A stretch of 64,000 nt of DNA, taken from assembly GCF_016820515.1 (NCBI RefSeq), contig NZ_JADHDV010000005.1, positions 1 to 64,000 on the forward strand. The letters run 5' to 3'. The notes beneath the pieces were generated by a model. It was not told the DNA's origin. It did not search any database and worked only from the letters and a program-made list of their open reading frames with translations. Below are positions 29,289-39,233 of this stretch, piece by piece (positions within the stretch are counted from its first letter, which is position 1; each line of letters begins with the position of its first letter). A program made the translations under genes and the position numbers. This stretch comes from Pseudoxanthomonas beigongshangi (GTDB taxonomy: Bacteria; Pseudomonadota; Gammaproteobacteria; Xanthomonadales; Xanthomonadaceae).

Positions 29289-31190
29289 ATGCGGTACGAA
29301 GACGTTTATGGCAGATCCATCGAGCAACCGGAAGCCTTCTGGGGCGAAGAGGCACGCGCCATCCACTGGCATGTGCCGCCGCGGCAGGTGCTGGACTATT
29401 CGAAGCCGCCGTTCCGGCGCTGGTTCGTGGGTGGCCAGACCAATCTCTGCTACAACGCGGTGGACCGGCATCTGGCGGAACGCGCCGATCAGCTGGCGCT
29501 GGTGGCGGTATCCACCGAAACCGGCACCACGCGCGAGATCAGCTACCGCGAACTGCATCGCGAGGTGAACGCATTCGCCGCGATTCTCCAGCGCCTGGAC
29601 GTGGGGCGTGGCGATCGGGTGGTCATCTACATGCCGAACATGGCCGAGGCGGTGTTCGCGATGCTCGCCTGCGCGCGCATCGGAGCCATCCATTCGGTGG
29701 TCTTCGGCGGTTTCGCCGCGCACAACCTCGCGCTGCGCATCGACGATGCCCAACCCAGGCTGTTGATCGCCGCCGATGCCGGCATGCGAGGCGGCAAGGT
29801 CATCCCCTACAAGCCGCTGGTCGACGAAGCCTGCGCGAAGGCGGCCACGCCGCCGCCCAAGGTGCTGATTGTCTCGCGCGGACTGGATCCGGCCGAACCG
29901 AGGATGGCGGGGCGCGACGAGGACTACGCCACGCTGCGCCAGGCGGTCGGCGACGAGCAGGTGGACGTGGCATGGCTGGAATCCAACGAGCCCAGCTACC
30001 TGCTGTACACCTCCGGCACCACCGGCAAGCCCAAGGGCGTGCAGCGCGATGTCGGCGGCTACGCGGTCGCGCTGGCGCTGTCGATGCGCACGGTATTCGA
30101 CGTCGCGCCGGGGCAGGTGATGTTCTCCACCTCCGACGTCGGCTGGGCGGTCGGACACTCGTACAACGTCTATGGGCCGCTGATCGTCGGCGCCACTTCG
30201 GTGTTGTACGAAGGCCTGCCATTCCACCCGGATGCCGGCATCTGGTGGTCGCTGTGCGAGAAGTACGGCGTGCGCACCATGTTCTCTTCGCCGACCGCGA
30301 TCCGGGTACTGAAGAAGCACGATGTCGATTTCATCCGCCGGCATGATCTGTCGAAGCTGCAATACCTGTTCCTGGCCGGCGAGCCGCTGGACGAACCGAC
30401 CGCGCACTGGATCAACGACGTGCTGGGCAAGCCGGTCATCGACAACTACTGGCAGACCGAGACCGGCTGGCCGGCGCTGACGCTGCTGCCGGGCCTGGAC
30501 ATGAAGCCGGTGAAGTTCGGCTCGCCCGGTTTTCCCAATCTAGGGTACCGGATGAAGGTCATCGACGAAGGCACCGGCGCGGAAGTCGGGCCGGGCGAGA
30601 AGGGCGTGCTGGTCATCCAGCCGCCGCTGCCGCCGGGTTGCATGACCACCATCTGGAATGACGACGCCCGCTTCCTGTCCAGCTATTTCAGCCACTTCAA
30701 GGAACTGCTGTACAGCTCGCTGGACTGGGCCATCCGCGACGAGCAGGGCTACACCTTCATCCTCGGACGCACCGACGACGTAATCAATGTCGCCGGCCAT
30801 CGTCTGGGCACGCGCGAGATCGAGGAATCGGTGTCCGGCTTTCCCGCCGTGGCCGAGGCCGCGGTGATTGGTGTCAACGACGAACTGAAAGGGCAGGTAC
30901 CGGTGGTATTCGCGACGCTGCGGCAGGCGACCGAGGAACCGCACGAACGCGTGCGTGCGGCCGAAGGCATGCGCCGTACCGTGGAACAGAGCCTGGGCGC
31001 GGTGGCGCGGCCGGCGCGCGTGTACATCGTCAATGCGTTGCCCAAGACCCGTTCCGGCAAGCTGCTGCGGCGTTCGTTGCAGGCGCTGGCGCAGGGCGCG
31101 GATCCCGGCGACCTTTCCACCCTGGATGATCCGAACGCGCTGGAGGAAGTGAGGAAGGCGCTGCAACGCGGGCCGGAGGCCGGCAACTGA
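29289..31190 (+). CDS. prpE: Propionate--CoA ligase
   Basis: 633 residues from ATG 29289, behind GGGAGAGG. It activates propionate to propionyl-CoA with ATP, feeding the methylcitrate cycle. The acyl-adenylate motif YTSGTTGKPKG, NYWQTETGWP, the hinge-region GRTDDVINVAGHRLGT and the C-terminal catalytic lysine in PKTRSGKLLRR are intact. The N-terminal ACAS region (VHWHVPP-like IHWHVPPRQVLDY) matches PrpE and acetyl-CoA synthetases; context with prpBC-acnD-prpF decides for PrpE. It ends 7 bp from the convergent HTH-citrate synthase gene. Confidence 0.93.
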   Translation: MRYEDVYGRSIEQPEAFWGEEARAIHWHVPPRQVLDYSKPPFRRWFVGGQTNLCYNAVDRHLAERADQLALVAVSTETGTTREISYRELHREVNAFAAILQRLDVGRGDRVVIYMPNMAEAVFAMLACARIGAIHSVVFGGFAAHNLALRIDDAQPRLLIAADAGMRGGKVIPYKPLVDEACAKAATPPPKVLIVSRGLDPAEPRMAGRDEDYATLRQAVGDEQVDVAWLESNEPSYLLYTSGTTGKPKGVQRDVGGYAVALALSMRTVFDVAPGQVMFSTSDVGWAVGHSYNVYGPLIVGATSVLYEGLPFHPDAGIWWSLCEKYGVRTMFSSPTAIRVLKKHDVDFIRRHDLSKLQYLFLAGEPLDEPTAHWINDVLGKPVIDNYWQTETGWPALTLLPGLDMKPVKFGSPGFPNLGYRMKVIDEGTGAEVGPGEKGVLVIQPPLPPGCMTTIWNDDARFLSSYFSHFKELLYSSLDWAIRDEQGYTFILGRTDDVINVAGHRLGTREIEESVSGFPAVAEAAVIGVNDELKGQVPVVFATLRQATEEPHERVRAAEGMRRTVEQSLGAVARPARVYIVNALPKTRSGKLLRRSLQALAQGADPGDLSTLDDPNALEEVRKALQRGPEAGN

Positions 31191-31197
31191 TGCCGAG

Positions 31198-32415
31198 TCA
31201 TTCCGCCGTGGCGGGCGGCACGCCGGCGTAGCTGGCGCGGGGGCGGATCAGCCGGCCCTGGGCCTGCTGTTCCAACGCATGCGCGAGCCAGCCTGCCAGC
31301 CGCGCCGCCGCGAACATCACCAATGCCGGCGCGGCGGGCAGGGCGTTGGCGTGGCAGATCGCCGCCAGGGTGAAATCGACGTTGGGGCGCAGTCCGTTGA
31401 TGTCCTCGGTGGCGCTGATCACCGCCTCCATCCGCTGCATCACCGGCGTATCCGCGTGTAGCCGGCGCAGCCGCGCCAGCAATTCCGTCGCGCGGGGATC
31501 GCCATGCGGATAGAGCGCATGACCAAAGCCGGGCAGATCCTCGCCTTGCTGCCAGCGTGCGGCGATGAAATCACGGGGCGAGTCGGCCGCGCAGGCGGCT
31601 TCTATCAGCGAATAGGCGCGTGCGGTGGCGCCGCCGTGGCGCGGGCCGGACAACGCCGCCAGGCCGCTGCATACGGTCGCGTGCAGGTGCGCGCCGGTCG
31701 AGGCGACCACGCGCGCGGCGAACGCGGAGACGTTGAGTTCGTGCTCGGCGCACAGCACCAGCGCCGCGCGCACCGTATCTGCGAAACCTTCGTCGCCCGG
31801 TTTCCACGCATCCGCCAGCAGCCGATGGACCGGCCCCGCGGAAGGTGGGCGCGCCACCAGCAACGCGGCATTGTGGCGCAGCAGGGTGGCCGCGATTTCG
31901 TGGCGGACCAGGGCGGAGGCGCCCACGGATTGGCGCACGTCCAGCGCCAGCAGCGGAATCGCCGACATCGCGCGCGCCAGCGGCGGCAGGTCCGCGTCGC
32001 CGGCAATGGGGGCGACGTGCGCCGGCCATTGCGTCTCCAGCGTCGCCGTGAAGGGATCCTGGTCGCCGCAGTCCCACAGCAGCCGGGCGGCGTCTTCCAG
32101 GGTGGCGCCTTCGCGCACCGCGGCGACCGCCGAACGCCCGCGGTAGTAGGGGCCCTCCGGGCGGATCAGCGAAATCCGCGTCTCCAGCACCGGCAGGCCG
32201 CGATCCAGGCTCTGCGCGGCCCCGCGGGCGGCGCCGCGCCCGGCGCGCTTGCGCTGGGCCAGCCGGTCGACGTCGCGACGCAGGTACAGCCGGCTGCGGT
32301 GGTCCGGGCCGGGGCGCGACTCGATCAGGCCACGGCTGACATACGCATACAGGGTGGCCTGGCTGATGCCGAGCAGTCGGCAGGTGTCCTGGGCGGAGAG
32401 CAGGTCGGTGTCCAT
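31198..32415 (-). CDS. HTH domain fused to citrate synthase; candidate prp regulator
   Basis: 405 residues from ATG 32415 (a TTG at 32442 could extend it by 9). Residues about 7-52 form a MerR/excisionase-type winged HTH ([22 protein letters not shown]), followed by an RxGxR basic linker. Residues about 75-400 are a citrate synthase fold. Its catalytic residues are all present: His225 (AEHELN), His260 (GPRHGG), His299 (GFGH), Arg308 (DPRA) and Asp347 (NVDF). It is divergent from prpB with tandem TTGATCAA sites between them. The fusion plus this position suggests a regulator sensing a methylcitrate-cycle compound, possibly still enzymatic; this is inferred. It could instead be a plain citrate synthase. 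Confidence 0.82.
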   Translation of the reverse strand: MDTDLLSAQDTCRLLGISQATLYAYVSRGLIESRPGPDHRSRLYLRRDVDRLAQRKRAGRGAARGAAQSLDRGLPVLETRISLIRPEGPYYRGRSAVAAVREGATLEDAARLLWDCGDQDPFTATLETQWPAHVAPIAGDADLPPLARAMSAIPLLALDVRQSVGASALVRHEIAATLLRHNAALLVARPPSAGPVHRLLADAWKPGDEGFADTVRAALVLCAEHELNVSAFAARVVASTGAHLHATVCSGLAALSGPRHGGATARAYSLIEAACAADSPRDFIAARWQQGEDLPGFGHALYPHGDPRATELLARLRRLHADTPVMQRMEAVISATEDINGLRPNVDFTLAAICHANALPAAPALVMFAAARLAGWLAHALEQQAQGRLIRPRASYAGVPPATAE

Positions 32416-32434
32416 GGCCGATAGATTGATTGAT

Positions 32435-32452
32435 TTGATCAAGATTGATCAA
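32435..32452. promoter_or_regulatory. Tandem TTGATCAA operator in the prpB divergent region
   Basis: Two perfect 8-bp palindromes TTGATCAA occur at 32435-32442 and 32445-32452, exactly 10 bp (one helical turn) apart. A degenerate TTGATTGA lies at 32426-32433. The second copy overlaps a possible prpB -35 (TTGATC at 32445) with a weak -10 CAGATT at 32468. The site starts 20 bp from the regulator's ATG. It is the natural candidate binding site of the HTH-citrate synthase protein. Confidence 0.6.
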
Positions 32453-32483
32453 CCCGAGCGATGGTGCCAGATTGTGCGCCGCC

Positions 32484-32507
32484 GGTGCGCGTACCCTTGC
32501 GCGCACC
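32484..32507 (+). promoter_or_regulatory. Inverted repeat in the prpB leader
   Basis: GGTGCGCG (32484-32491) and CGCGCACC (32500-32507) flank an 8-bp spacer. It may be a 5' untranslated hairpin or a second protein-binding site before prpB. Confidence 0.45.
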
Positions 32508-32560
32508 CCCGGCCCGCTCCGCCGAGGAACGGGCGCCATCCGCTTCCGCAGGAGACATGC

Positions 32561-33448
32561 ATGAGCAACGCATCCGCCGGCGCGCGCTTCCGCGCCGCGA
32601 TCGCCGAGGAATCCCCGCTGCAGGTGATGGGCGCCATCACCGCCTATGCCGGCCTGATGGCCCGCCGCGTCGGCTACAAGGCGCTGTACCTGTCCGGCGG
32701 CGGCGTCGCCGCCAACTCGCTGGGCATGCCCGATCTGGGCATCAGCACAATGGAAGACGTGTTGACCGACGCGCGCCGCATCGTCGACGCCACCGGTTTG
32801 CCGCTGCTGGTCGACATCGACACCGGCTGGGGCGGCGCGTTCAACATCGCGCGCACCATCCGTTCGTTCGAGCGCGTCGGCGTTGCCGCCGTGCACATGG
32901 AGGACCAGGTCGGCCAGAAACGCTGCGGCCATCGGCCCGGCAAGGAAGTGGTGTCGAAGGACGAGATGGTCGATCGGGTCAAGGCCGCGGTGGACGCGCG
33001 TGGCGATGAAGGCTTCGTGATCATGGCGCGCACCGACGCCGCCGCCGTCGAGGGCATCGACTCGGCGATCGAACGCGCGGTGGCCTATGTCGAGGCGGGC
33101 GCGGACATGATCTTCCCCGAGGCGATGAAGACGCTGGAGGACTACCGCCGTTTCAAGGACGCGGTGAAGGTGCCGATCCTGGCCAACCTGACCGAGTTCG
33201 GCTCCACCCCGTTCTTCACCGTCGACGAACTGCGCACGGCCGGCGTGGACATCGCGCTGTACTGCTGCGGCGCCTATCGCGCCATGAACAAGGCGGCGTT
33301 GAACTTCTACGAGACCGTGCGCCGCGAAGGCACCCAGAAGAACATCATCGATACCCTGCAGTCGCGCGCGGACCTGTACGACTACCTGGGCTACCACGCC
33401 TACGAAGACAAGCTCGACGCCCTGTTCGCGAAGAAGGGCGACGCCTGA
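32561..33448 (+). CDS. prpB: 2-methylisocitrate lyase
   Basis: 295 residues from ATG 32561 with a CAGGAG ribosome-binding site (32549-32554). It cleaves 2-methylisocitrate into pyruvate and succinate, the last step of the methylcitrate cycle. The family's catalytic KRCGH loop appears as [13 protein letters not shown], and DIDTGWGG holds the metal-binding aspartates. The length matches PrpB. It is the first gene of prpB-prpC-acnD-SRPBCC-prpF, transcribed away from the HTH-citrate synthase gene. Confidence 0.96.
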   Translation: MSNASAGARFRAAIAEESPLQVMGAITAYAGLMARRVGYKALYLSGGGVAANSLGMPDLGISTMEDVLTDARRIVDATGLPLLVDIDTGWGGAFNIARTIRSFERVGVAAVHMEDQVGQKRCGHRPGKEVVSKDEMVDRVKAAVDARGDEGFVIMARTDAAAVEGIDSAIERAVAYVEAGADMIFPEAMKTLEDYRRFKDAVKVPILANLTEFGSTPFFTVDELRTAGVDIALYCCGAYRAMNKAALNFYETVRREGTQKNIIDTLQSRADLYDYLGYHAYEDKLDALFAKKGDA

Positions 33449-33539
33449 CATCAGCCCGGGGGGCGGTTCGGTCCGTCCCCGGTCATTCCAGCGCGGTGGA
33501 GCAGCTTCCGCCGCACCGCCACACCATCGGGAGGCAGCA

Positions 33540-34694
33540 ATGAGTGAACCCACCCCAGCCACCGGCTTCAAGCCGAAGAAGTCCGTCGCCCTGAGCGGCA
33601 CCGCCGCCGGCAACACCGCGCTGTGCACGGTCGGCCGCAGCGGCAACGATCTGCACTACCGCGGCTATGACATCCTCGACATCGCCACTACCAGCGAGTT
33701 CGAGGAAGTCGCCTACCTGCTGGTCCACGGCAAGCTGCCCAACTGCGCCGAACTGGCCGGCTACAAGGCCAAGCTGAAGTCGCTGCGCGGCATCCCGGCC
33801 TCGGTCAAGACCGCGCTGGAACAGCTGCCGCCGTCGGCGCACCCGATGGACGTGATGCGCACCGGCGTGTCGGTGCTGGGCTGCGTGTCGCCGGAGAAGG
33901 ACGACCACAACCACCCGGGCGCGCGCGACATCGCCGACAAGCTGATGGCCTCGCTGGGTTCGATGCTGCTGTATTGGTACCACTACAGCCACAACGGAAA
34001 GCGCATCGACGTGGAGACCGACGACGACTCGATCGGCGGCCACTTCCTGCACCTGCTGCATGGCGAGAAGCCGCGCGACTCGTGGGTGCGCGCGATGCAC
34101 ACCTCGCTGATCCTGTACGCCGAGCATGAGTTCAACGCCTCGACCTTCACCGCGCGCGTGATCGCCGGCACCGGCAGCGACATGCACTCATGCATCACTG
34201 GCGCCATCGGCGCGCTGCGCGGACCCAAGCACGGCGGCGCCAACGAAGTGGCGTTCGAGGTGCAGAAGCGTTACGAGACGCCGGACGAGGCCGAGGCCGA
34301 CATCAAGGCGCGGGTCGAACGCAAGGAAGTGGTCATCGGTTTCGGCCATCCGGTCTACACCGTCGGCGATCCGCGCAACGACGTGATCAAGCAGGTGGCG
34401 AAGGATCTGTCCGAGGAACAGCAGAGCACCAAGATGTACGCCATCGCCGAGCGCCTGGAAGCGGTGATGTGGGACATCAAGAAGATGTTCCCCAACCTGG
34501 ACTGGTTCAGCGCGGTGAGCTACCACATGATGGGCGTGCCGACCGCGATGTTCACCCCGCTGTTCGTCATCGCCCGCACCAGCGGCTGGAGCGCGCACGT
34601 CATCGAGCAGCGCATCGACGGCAAGATCATCCGCCCCAGCGCCAACTACACCGGCCCCGAAAACCTGAAGTTCGTCCCGATCGACCAGCGTTGA
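33540..34694 (+). CDS. prpC: 2-methylcitrate synthase
   Basis: 384 residues. It condenses propionyl-CoA with oxaloacetate to 2-methylcitrate. Citrate synthase residues are intact: [16 protein letters not shown] (catalytic His), GFGHPVY (second His), DPRN and NLDWFSA (catalytic Asp). Length and context between prpB and acnD favour PrpC over a TCA citrate synthase. A GGGAGG ribosome-binding site precedes ATG 33540. The protein is a distant relative of the HTH-citrate synthase encoded 1 kb upstream. Confidence 0.96.
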   Translation: MSEPTPATGFKPKKSVALSGTAAGNTALCTVGRSGNDLHYRGYDILDIATTSEFEEVAYLLVHGKLPNCAELAGYKAKLKSLRGIPASVKTALEQLPPSAHPMDVMRTGVSVLGCVSPEKDDHNHPGARDIADKLMASLGSMLLYWYHYSHNGKRIDVETDDDSIGGHFLHLLHGEKPRDSWVRAMHTSLILYAEHEFNASTFTARVIAGTGSDMHSCITGAIGALRGPKHGGANEVAFEVQKRYETPDEAEADIKARVERKEVVIGFGHPVYTVGDPRNDVIKQVAKDLSEEQQSTKMYAIAERLEAVMWDIKKMFPNLDWFSAVSYHMMGVPTAMFTPLFVIARTSGWSAHVIEQRIDGKIIRPSANYTGPENLKFVPIDQR

Positions 34695-34791
34695 TTCGGC
34701 CGTGCCCGCGCGTTTCCGTCCGGGAACGCGCGGAGCCGCCATCGATGGCCTGGAATCCCGACCGCCGCAAAGCCACGCCGACCGCGAAGCC

Positions 34792-37401
34792 ATGAACACC
34801 GAATACCGCAAGGCCCTGCCGGGCACCTCACTGGACTACTTCGACGCGCGCGCCGCGGTCGACGCGATCGCGCCCGGCGCCTACGACCGGCTGCCGTACA
34901 CCTCGCGTGTGCTGGCGGAAAACCTGGTACGCCGCTGCGAACCGGCAGCGCTGACCGATTCGCTGAAGCAGCTGATCGAACGTCGCCGCGATCTCGACTT
35001 TCCGTGGTTCCCGGCGCGCGTGGTCTGCCACGACATCCTCGGCCAGACCGCGCTGGTCGACCTGGCCGGCCTGCGCGACGCCATCGCCGACAAGGGCGGG
35101 GATCCGGCCAAGGTCAATCCGGTGGTGCCGGTACAGCTGATCGTGGATCACTCGCTGGCGGTGGAATGCGGCGGCTACGATCCGGACGCGTTTTCCAAGA
35201 ACCGCGCCATCGAGGATCGCCGCAACGAGGATCGCTTCCACTTCATCGAATGGACGCGGCATGCGTTCGAGAACGTCGACGTCATCCCGCCGGGGAACGG
35301 CATCATGCACCAGATCAACCTGGAGAAGATGTCGCCGGTGATCCAGGTGCGTGGCGGCGTGGCCTTCCCGGATACCTGCGTGGGCACCGACAGCCACACC
35401 CCGCATGTCGATGCGCTGGGCGTGATCGCGATCGGTGTCGGCGGCCTGGAAGCGGAGAACGTGATGCTGGGGCGCGCCTCCTGGATGCGCCTGCCCGACA
35501 TCGTCGGCGTCGAGCTGACCGGCCGCCCGCAGCCCGGCATCACCGCCACCGACATCGTGCTGGCGCTGACCGAGTTCCTGCGCAAGCAGAAGGTGGTCGG
35601 CGCCTATCTGGAGTTCCGCGGTGAAGGCGCCGCCGCGCTCACCCTGGGCGACCGCGCGACCATCTCCAACATGGCGCCGGAGTACGGCGCCACCGCGGCG
35701 ATGTTCTTCATCGACGGCCAGACCCTGGACTACCTGCGCCTGACCGGTCGCGAGGAAGAGCAGGTCCGCCTGGTCGAAACCTACGCGAAGACCGCCGGCC
35801 TGTGGGCCGACAGCCTGGGCAACGCCGAATACGAACGGACGCTGGCGTTCGATCTTTCCAGTGTCGTCCGCAACATGGCCGGTCCGTCCAATCCGCATGC
35901 CCGAGTCGCCACCGCCGATCTGGCGGAGAAGGGCATCGCCGGCGATCTGGCGCAGGCACGCGCGCAGGAGGCCGAGGGCCTGATGCCGGATGGCGCGGTC
36001 ATTATCGCCGCCATCACCAGCTGCACCAACACCAGCAATCCGCGCAACGTGATCGCCGCCGCGCTGCTGGCACGCAACGCCAACCGGGTCGGCCTGACCC
36101 GCAAGCCATGGGTGAAGTCGTCGCTGGCACCCGGTTCCAAGGCGGTCGCGCTGTACCTGGACGAGGCCGGACTGACCCCGGAACTGGAAAAGCTCGGCTT
36201 CGGCGTGGTCGCCTTCGCCTGCACCACCTGCAACGGCATGTCCGGCGCGCTGGATCCGAAGATCCAGCAGGAAATCGTCGATCGCGACCTGTATGCGACC
36301 GCCGTGCTGTCCGGCAACCGCAACTTCGACGGCCGCATCCATCCCTACGCCAAGCAGGCCTTCCTGGCCTCGCCGCCGCTGGTGGTGGCCTACGCGATCG
36401 CCGGCACCGTGCGTTTCGATATCGAGAAGGACGTGCTGGGCACGTTCGAGGGGCGCGAGATCCGGCTGAAGGACCTGTGGCCGAGCGACGAGGAAATCGA
36501 CGCGGTGGTGCGCGCCTCGGTGAAGCCGGAACAGTTCCGCCGCGTGTACGGTCCGATGTTCAACGTGCGGGTCGAACACGGCGAACGCGCCAGCCCGCTG
36601 TACGACTGGCGCCCGATGAGCACTTACATCCGCCGCCCACCGTACTGGGAGGGCGCGCTGGCCGGCGAACGCTCGCTGCGCGGCATGCGCCCGCTGGCGG
36701 TGCTGCCGGACAACATCACCACCGATCACCTGTCACCGTCCAACGCGATCCTGCTGGACAGCGCGGCCGGCGAGTATCTGGCGAAGATGGGCCTGCCGGA
36801 AGAGGACTTCAATTCCTATGCCACCCACCGCGGTGACCACCTGACCGCGCAGCGCGCGACCTTCGCCAATCCGAAGCTGTTCAACGAGATGGTGCGCAAC
36901 CCCGACGGCGGCGTGAAGCAGGGCTCGCTGGCGCGGGTCGAGCCGGAAGGCCGGGTGATGCGCATGTGGGAAGCGATCGAGATCTACATGGAGCGCAAGC
37001 AGCCGCTGATCATCATCGCCGGTGCCGACTACGGACAGGGTTCGTCGCGCGATTGGGCGGCCAAGGGCGTGCGCCTGGCGGGCGTCGAGGCGATCGTCGC
37101 CGAGGGCTTCGAACGCATCCACCGCACCAACCTGATCGGCATGGGCGTGCTGCCGCTGGAGTTCCAGCCCGGCACCACCCGCCTGACCCTGGGCATCGAC
37201 GGCACCGAGACCTTCGACGTCGTCGGTGAACGCAGGCCACGCGCGACGCTGACCCTGGTGATCCATCGCCGCGACGGCGAGCGCATCGAGGTACCGGTGA
37301 CGTGCCGCCTGGACAGCGACGAGGAAGTCTCGATCTACGAAGCCGGCGGCGTGCTCCAGCGCTTCGCCCAGGACTTCCTGGAGTCGGCGCAGGCGGCGTG
37401 A
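34792..37401 (+). CDS. acnD: Fe/S-dependent 2-methylcitrate dehydratase AcnD
   Basis: 869 residues, an aconitase-family protein. The iron-sulfur ligands are in ITSCTNTSN and CTTCNGMSG. GTDSHTPHVDALG and the C-terminal GADYGQGSSRDWAAKG are aconitase signatures. AcnD dehydrates 2-methylcitrate to the trans isomer of 2-methylaconitate and needs PrpF, encoded two genes downstream; that pairing separates it from AcnA/AcnB. ATG 34792 (MNTEYRKALPGTSL) gives the normal length. Confidence 0.95.
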   Translation: MNTEYRKALPGTSLDYFDARAAVDAIAPGAYDRLPYTSRVLAENLVRRCEPAALTDSLKQLIERRRDLDFPWFPARVVCHDILGQTALVDLAGLRDAIADKGGDPAKVNPVVPVQLIVDHSLAVECGGYDPDAFSKNRAIEDRRNEDRFHFIEWTRHAFENVDVIPPGNGIMHQINLEKMSPVIQVRGGVAFPDTCVGTDSHTPHVDALGVIAIGVGGLEAENVMLGRASWMRLPDIVGVELTGRPQPGITATDIVLALTEFLRKQKVVGAYLEFRGEGAAALTLGDRATISNMAPEYGATAAMFFIDGQTLDYLRLTGREEEQVRLVETYAKTAGLWADSLGNAEYERTLAFDLSSVVRNMAGPSNPHARVATADLAEKGIAGDLAQARAQEAEGLMPDGAVIIAAITSCTNTSNPRNVIAAALLARNANRVGLTRKPWVKSSLAPGSKAVALYLDEAGLTPELEKLGFGVVAFACTTCNGMSGALDPKIQQEIVDRDLYATAVLSGNRNFDGRIHPYAKQAFLASPPLVVAYAIAGTVRFDIEKDVLGTFEGREIRLKDLWPSDEEIDAVVRASVKPEQFRRVYGPMFNVRVEHGERASPLYDWRPMSTYIRRPPYWEGALAGERSLRGMRPLAVLPDNITTDHLSPSNAILLDSAAGEYLAKMGLPEEDFNSYATHRGDHLTAQRATFANPKLFNEMVRNPDGGVKQGSLARVEPEGRVMRMWEAIEIYMERKQPLIIIAGADYGQGSSRDWAAKGVRLAGVEAIVAEGFERIHRTNLIGMGVLPLEFQPGTTRLTLGIDGTETFDVVGERRPRATLTLVIHRRDGERIEVPVTCRLDSDEEVSIYEAGGVLQRFAQDFLESAQAA

Positions 37402-37453
37402 CGCCGTCTTGCGCCCGCCGCGCTAGAGTGGGACGGACCATCCCCGAGAGGCC

Positions 37454-37918
37454 ATGACCATGTCGAACGAGACCGGAACCGTCCGCCTGCACCGCGTCCT
37501 GCGCGCGCCGCCCGAGCGCGTCTACCGCGCCTTCCTGGATCCGGAGGCCATGGTGAAGTGGCTGCCGCCACACGGCTTCACCGGCAAGGTCCACCACATC
37601 GATCCGGTGGTCGGCGGGACCTACCGGATGTCGTTCACCAATTTCGGCACCGGCTCCAGCCATGCCTTCGGCGGCACCTATCGCGAACTGGTGCCGGGTG
37701 AGCGCATCCGCTACGACGATCAGTTCGAGAACCCGGCGTTGCCGGGCACCATGCAGGTCAGCGTCTCGCTCAAGGCGGTGGCCTGCGGCACCGAGATCAG
37801 CATCGTGCAGGAAGGCATTCCGGCGATGATTCCGGTGGAGTTCTGTTACCTCGGCTGGCAGGAGTCGTTGACCCTGCTGGCCAACGTGGTCGAACCCCAG
37901 ATTCCCGACAACCCCTGA
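37454..37918 (+). CDS. SRPBCC (AHSA1-type) domain protein
   Basis: 154 residues (148 if translation starts at ATG 37460). A single START-like SRPBCC fold with the AHSA1 pattern: VYRAFLDPEAMVKWLPP, GGTYRMSF, ELVPGERIRYDD and the C-terminal GWQESLTLLANVVE. Such proteins bind hydrophobic ligands in a central cavity, and many have no known partner. It sits between acnD and prpF, 18 nt before prpF on the same strand, so it is presumably co-transcribed. A role in methylcitrate metabolism is not established. Confidence 0.85.
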   Translation: MTMSNETGTVRLHRVLRAPPERVYRAFLDPEAMVKWLPPHGFTGKVHHIDPVVGGTYRMSFTNFGTGSSHAFGGTYRELVPGERIRYDDQFENPALPGTMQVSVSLKAVACGTEISIVQEGIPAMIPVEFCYLGWQESLTLLANVVEPQIPDNP

Positions 37919-37936
37919 CCGAACACCGAGACCTCC

Positions 37937-39130
37937 ATGCCGCACGTGCCCCAGATCCGAATCCCCGCCACCTACATGCGCGGAGGCACCAGCAAGGGCG
38001 TGTTCTTCCGGCTGCAGGATCTACCCGAACCCGCGCGCGCGCCGGGCGCGGCGCGCGATGCGCTGATGCTGCGGGTAATCGGCAGCCCCGATCCCTACGG
38101 CAAGCAGATCGACGGCATGGGCGGCGCGACTTCCAGCACCAGCAAGACGGTGATCCTGGCGAAGAGCGAGCGGCCGGACCACGATGTCGATTACCTGTTC
38201 GGCCAAGTGTCCATCGACAGCGCCTTCGTCGACTGGAGCGGCAACTGCGGCAACCTGTCGGCGGCGGTGGGATCGTTCGCCATCGCGGGTGGACTGGTCG
38301 ATGCCGCGCGCATCCCTCAGGACGGTGTCTGCACGGTGCGTATCTGGCAGTCGAACATCGGCAAGACCATCGTCGCACACATGCCGATCACCGGCGGGCA
38401 GGTGCAGGAAACCGGGGACTTCGAACTGGACGGCGTGACATTCCCGGCAGCCGAGGTGCAGCTGGAGTTCCTGGATCCGGCCGACGAGGGCGAAGGCGAG
38501 GGCGGCGGCGCGATGTTTCCGACCGGCAACCTGGTCGATGAGCTGGACGTGCCAGGCGTCGGCAAGTTTCCGGCGACGCTGATCAATGCCGGCATCCCGA
38601 CCATCTTCGTCAACGCCACCGACATCGGCTACACCGGCGCGGAATTGCAGGACGCCATCAACGGTGACCCGAAGGCGCTGGCGATGTTCGAGGCGATCCG
38701 TGCGCACGGCGCGGTAAGGATGGGATTGATCGCCGATGTGTCGGAGGCCGCGCGCCGCCAGCACACGCCGAAGGTGGCGTTCGTGGCGCCGGCGAAGGAC
38801 TACGTCACTTCCAGCGGCAAGCAGGTGGGCGCGGATGATATCGACCTGCTGGTGCGCGCGATGTCGATGGGCAAGCTGCATCACGCGATGATGGGCACCG
38901 CCGCCGTCGCCATCGGCACCGCCGCGGCGGTGCCGGGCACGCTGGTCAATCTGGCCGCGGGCGGTGGTGAACGCAGCGCGGTGCGCTTCGGTCATCCGTC
39001 CGGCACGTTGCGGGTGGGCGCGGAAGCCACGCAGGAAAATGGCGAATGGAAAGTCGCCAAGGCCATCATGAGCCGCAGCGCCCGCATCCTGATGGAAGGC
39101 TGGGTGCGCGTTCCCGGCGATGCGTTCTGA
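37937..39130 (+). CDS. prpF: 2-methylaconitate isomerase PrpF
   Basis: 397 residues. IRIPATYMRGGTSKGVFF at the N-terminus, MGGATSSTSKT and WSGNCGNLSAAVG are hallmarks of PrpF. The protein isomerises the trans-2-methylaconitate made by AcnD to the cis form, allowing hydration to methylisocitrate. It is the last gene of the prp operon, and a bidirectional terminator follows. Confidence 0.95.
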   Translation: MPHVPQIRIPATYMRGGTSKGVFFRLQDLPEPARAPGAARDALMLRVIGSPDPYGKQIDGMGGATSSTSKTVILAKSERPDHDVDYLFGQVSIDSAFVDWSGNCGNLSAAVGSFAIAGGLVDAARIPQDGVCTVRIWQSNIGKTIVAHMPITGGQVQETGDFELDGVTFPAAEVQLEFLDPADEGEGEGGGAMFPTGNLVDELDVPGVGKFPATLINAGIPTIFVNATDIGYTGAELQDAINGDPKALAMFEAIRAHGAVRMGLIADVSEAARRQHTPKVAFVAPAKDYVTSSGKQVGADDIDLLVRAMSMGKLHHAMMGTAAVAIGTAAAVPGTLVNLAAGGGERSAVRFGHPSGTLRVGAEATQENGEWKVAKAIMSRSARILMEGWVRVPGDAF

Positions 39131-39200
39131 ATCGGCGCGGAGCCGACGTCTCCGCGCGCATATGGGGATGTCGGCTGGTGGCATCGATTGTTGAAACGAG

Positions 39201-39224
39201 AAGGGCGGGCCTTGGCCCGCCCTT
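39201..39224. terminator. Bidirectional terminator between prpF and the GST gene
   Basis: AAGGGCGGGCC (39201-39211) pairs perfectly with GGCCCGCCCTT (39214-39224). CCGTTTGTTT follows on the plus strand, and CGTTTCAAC on the minus strand. It lies between two convergent genes. Confidence 0.85.
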
Positions 39225-39233
39225 CCGTTTGTT

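Noticed and set aside
31198-32415. Naming the HTH-citrate synthase protein GltA
   Set aside because: An N-terminal winged HTH and the prp context are not features of TCA citrate synthase.
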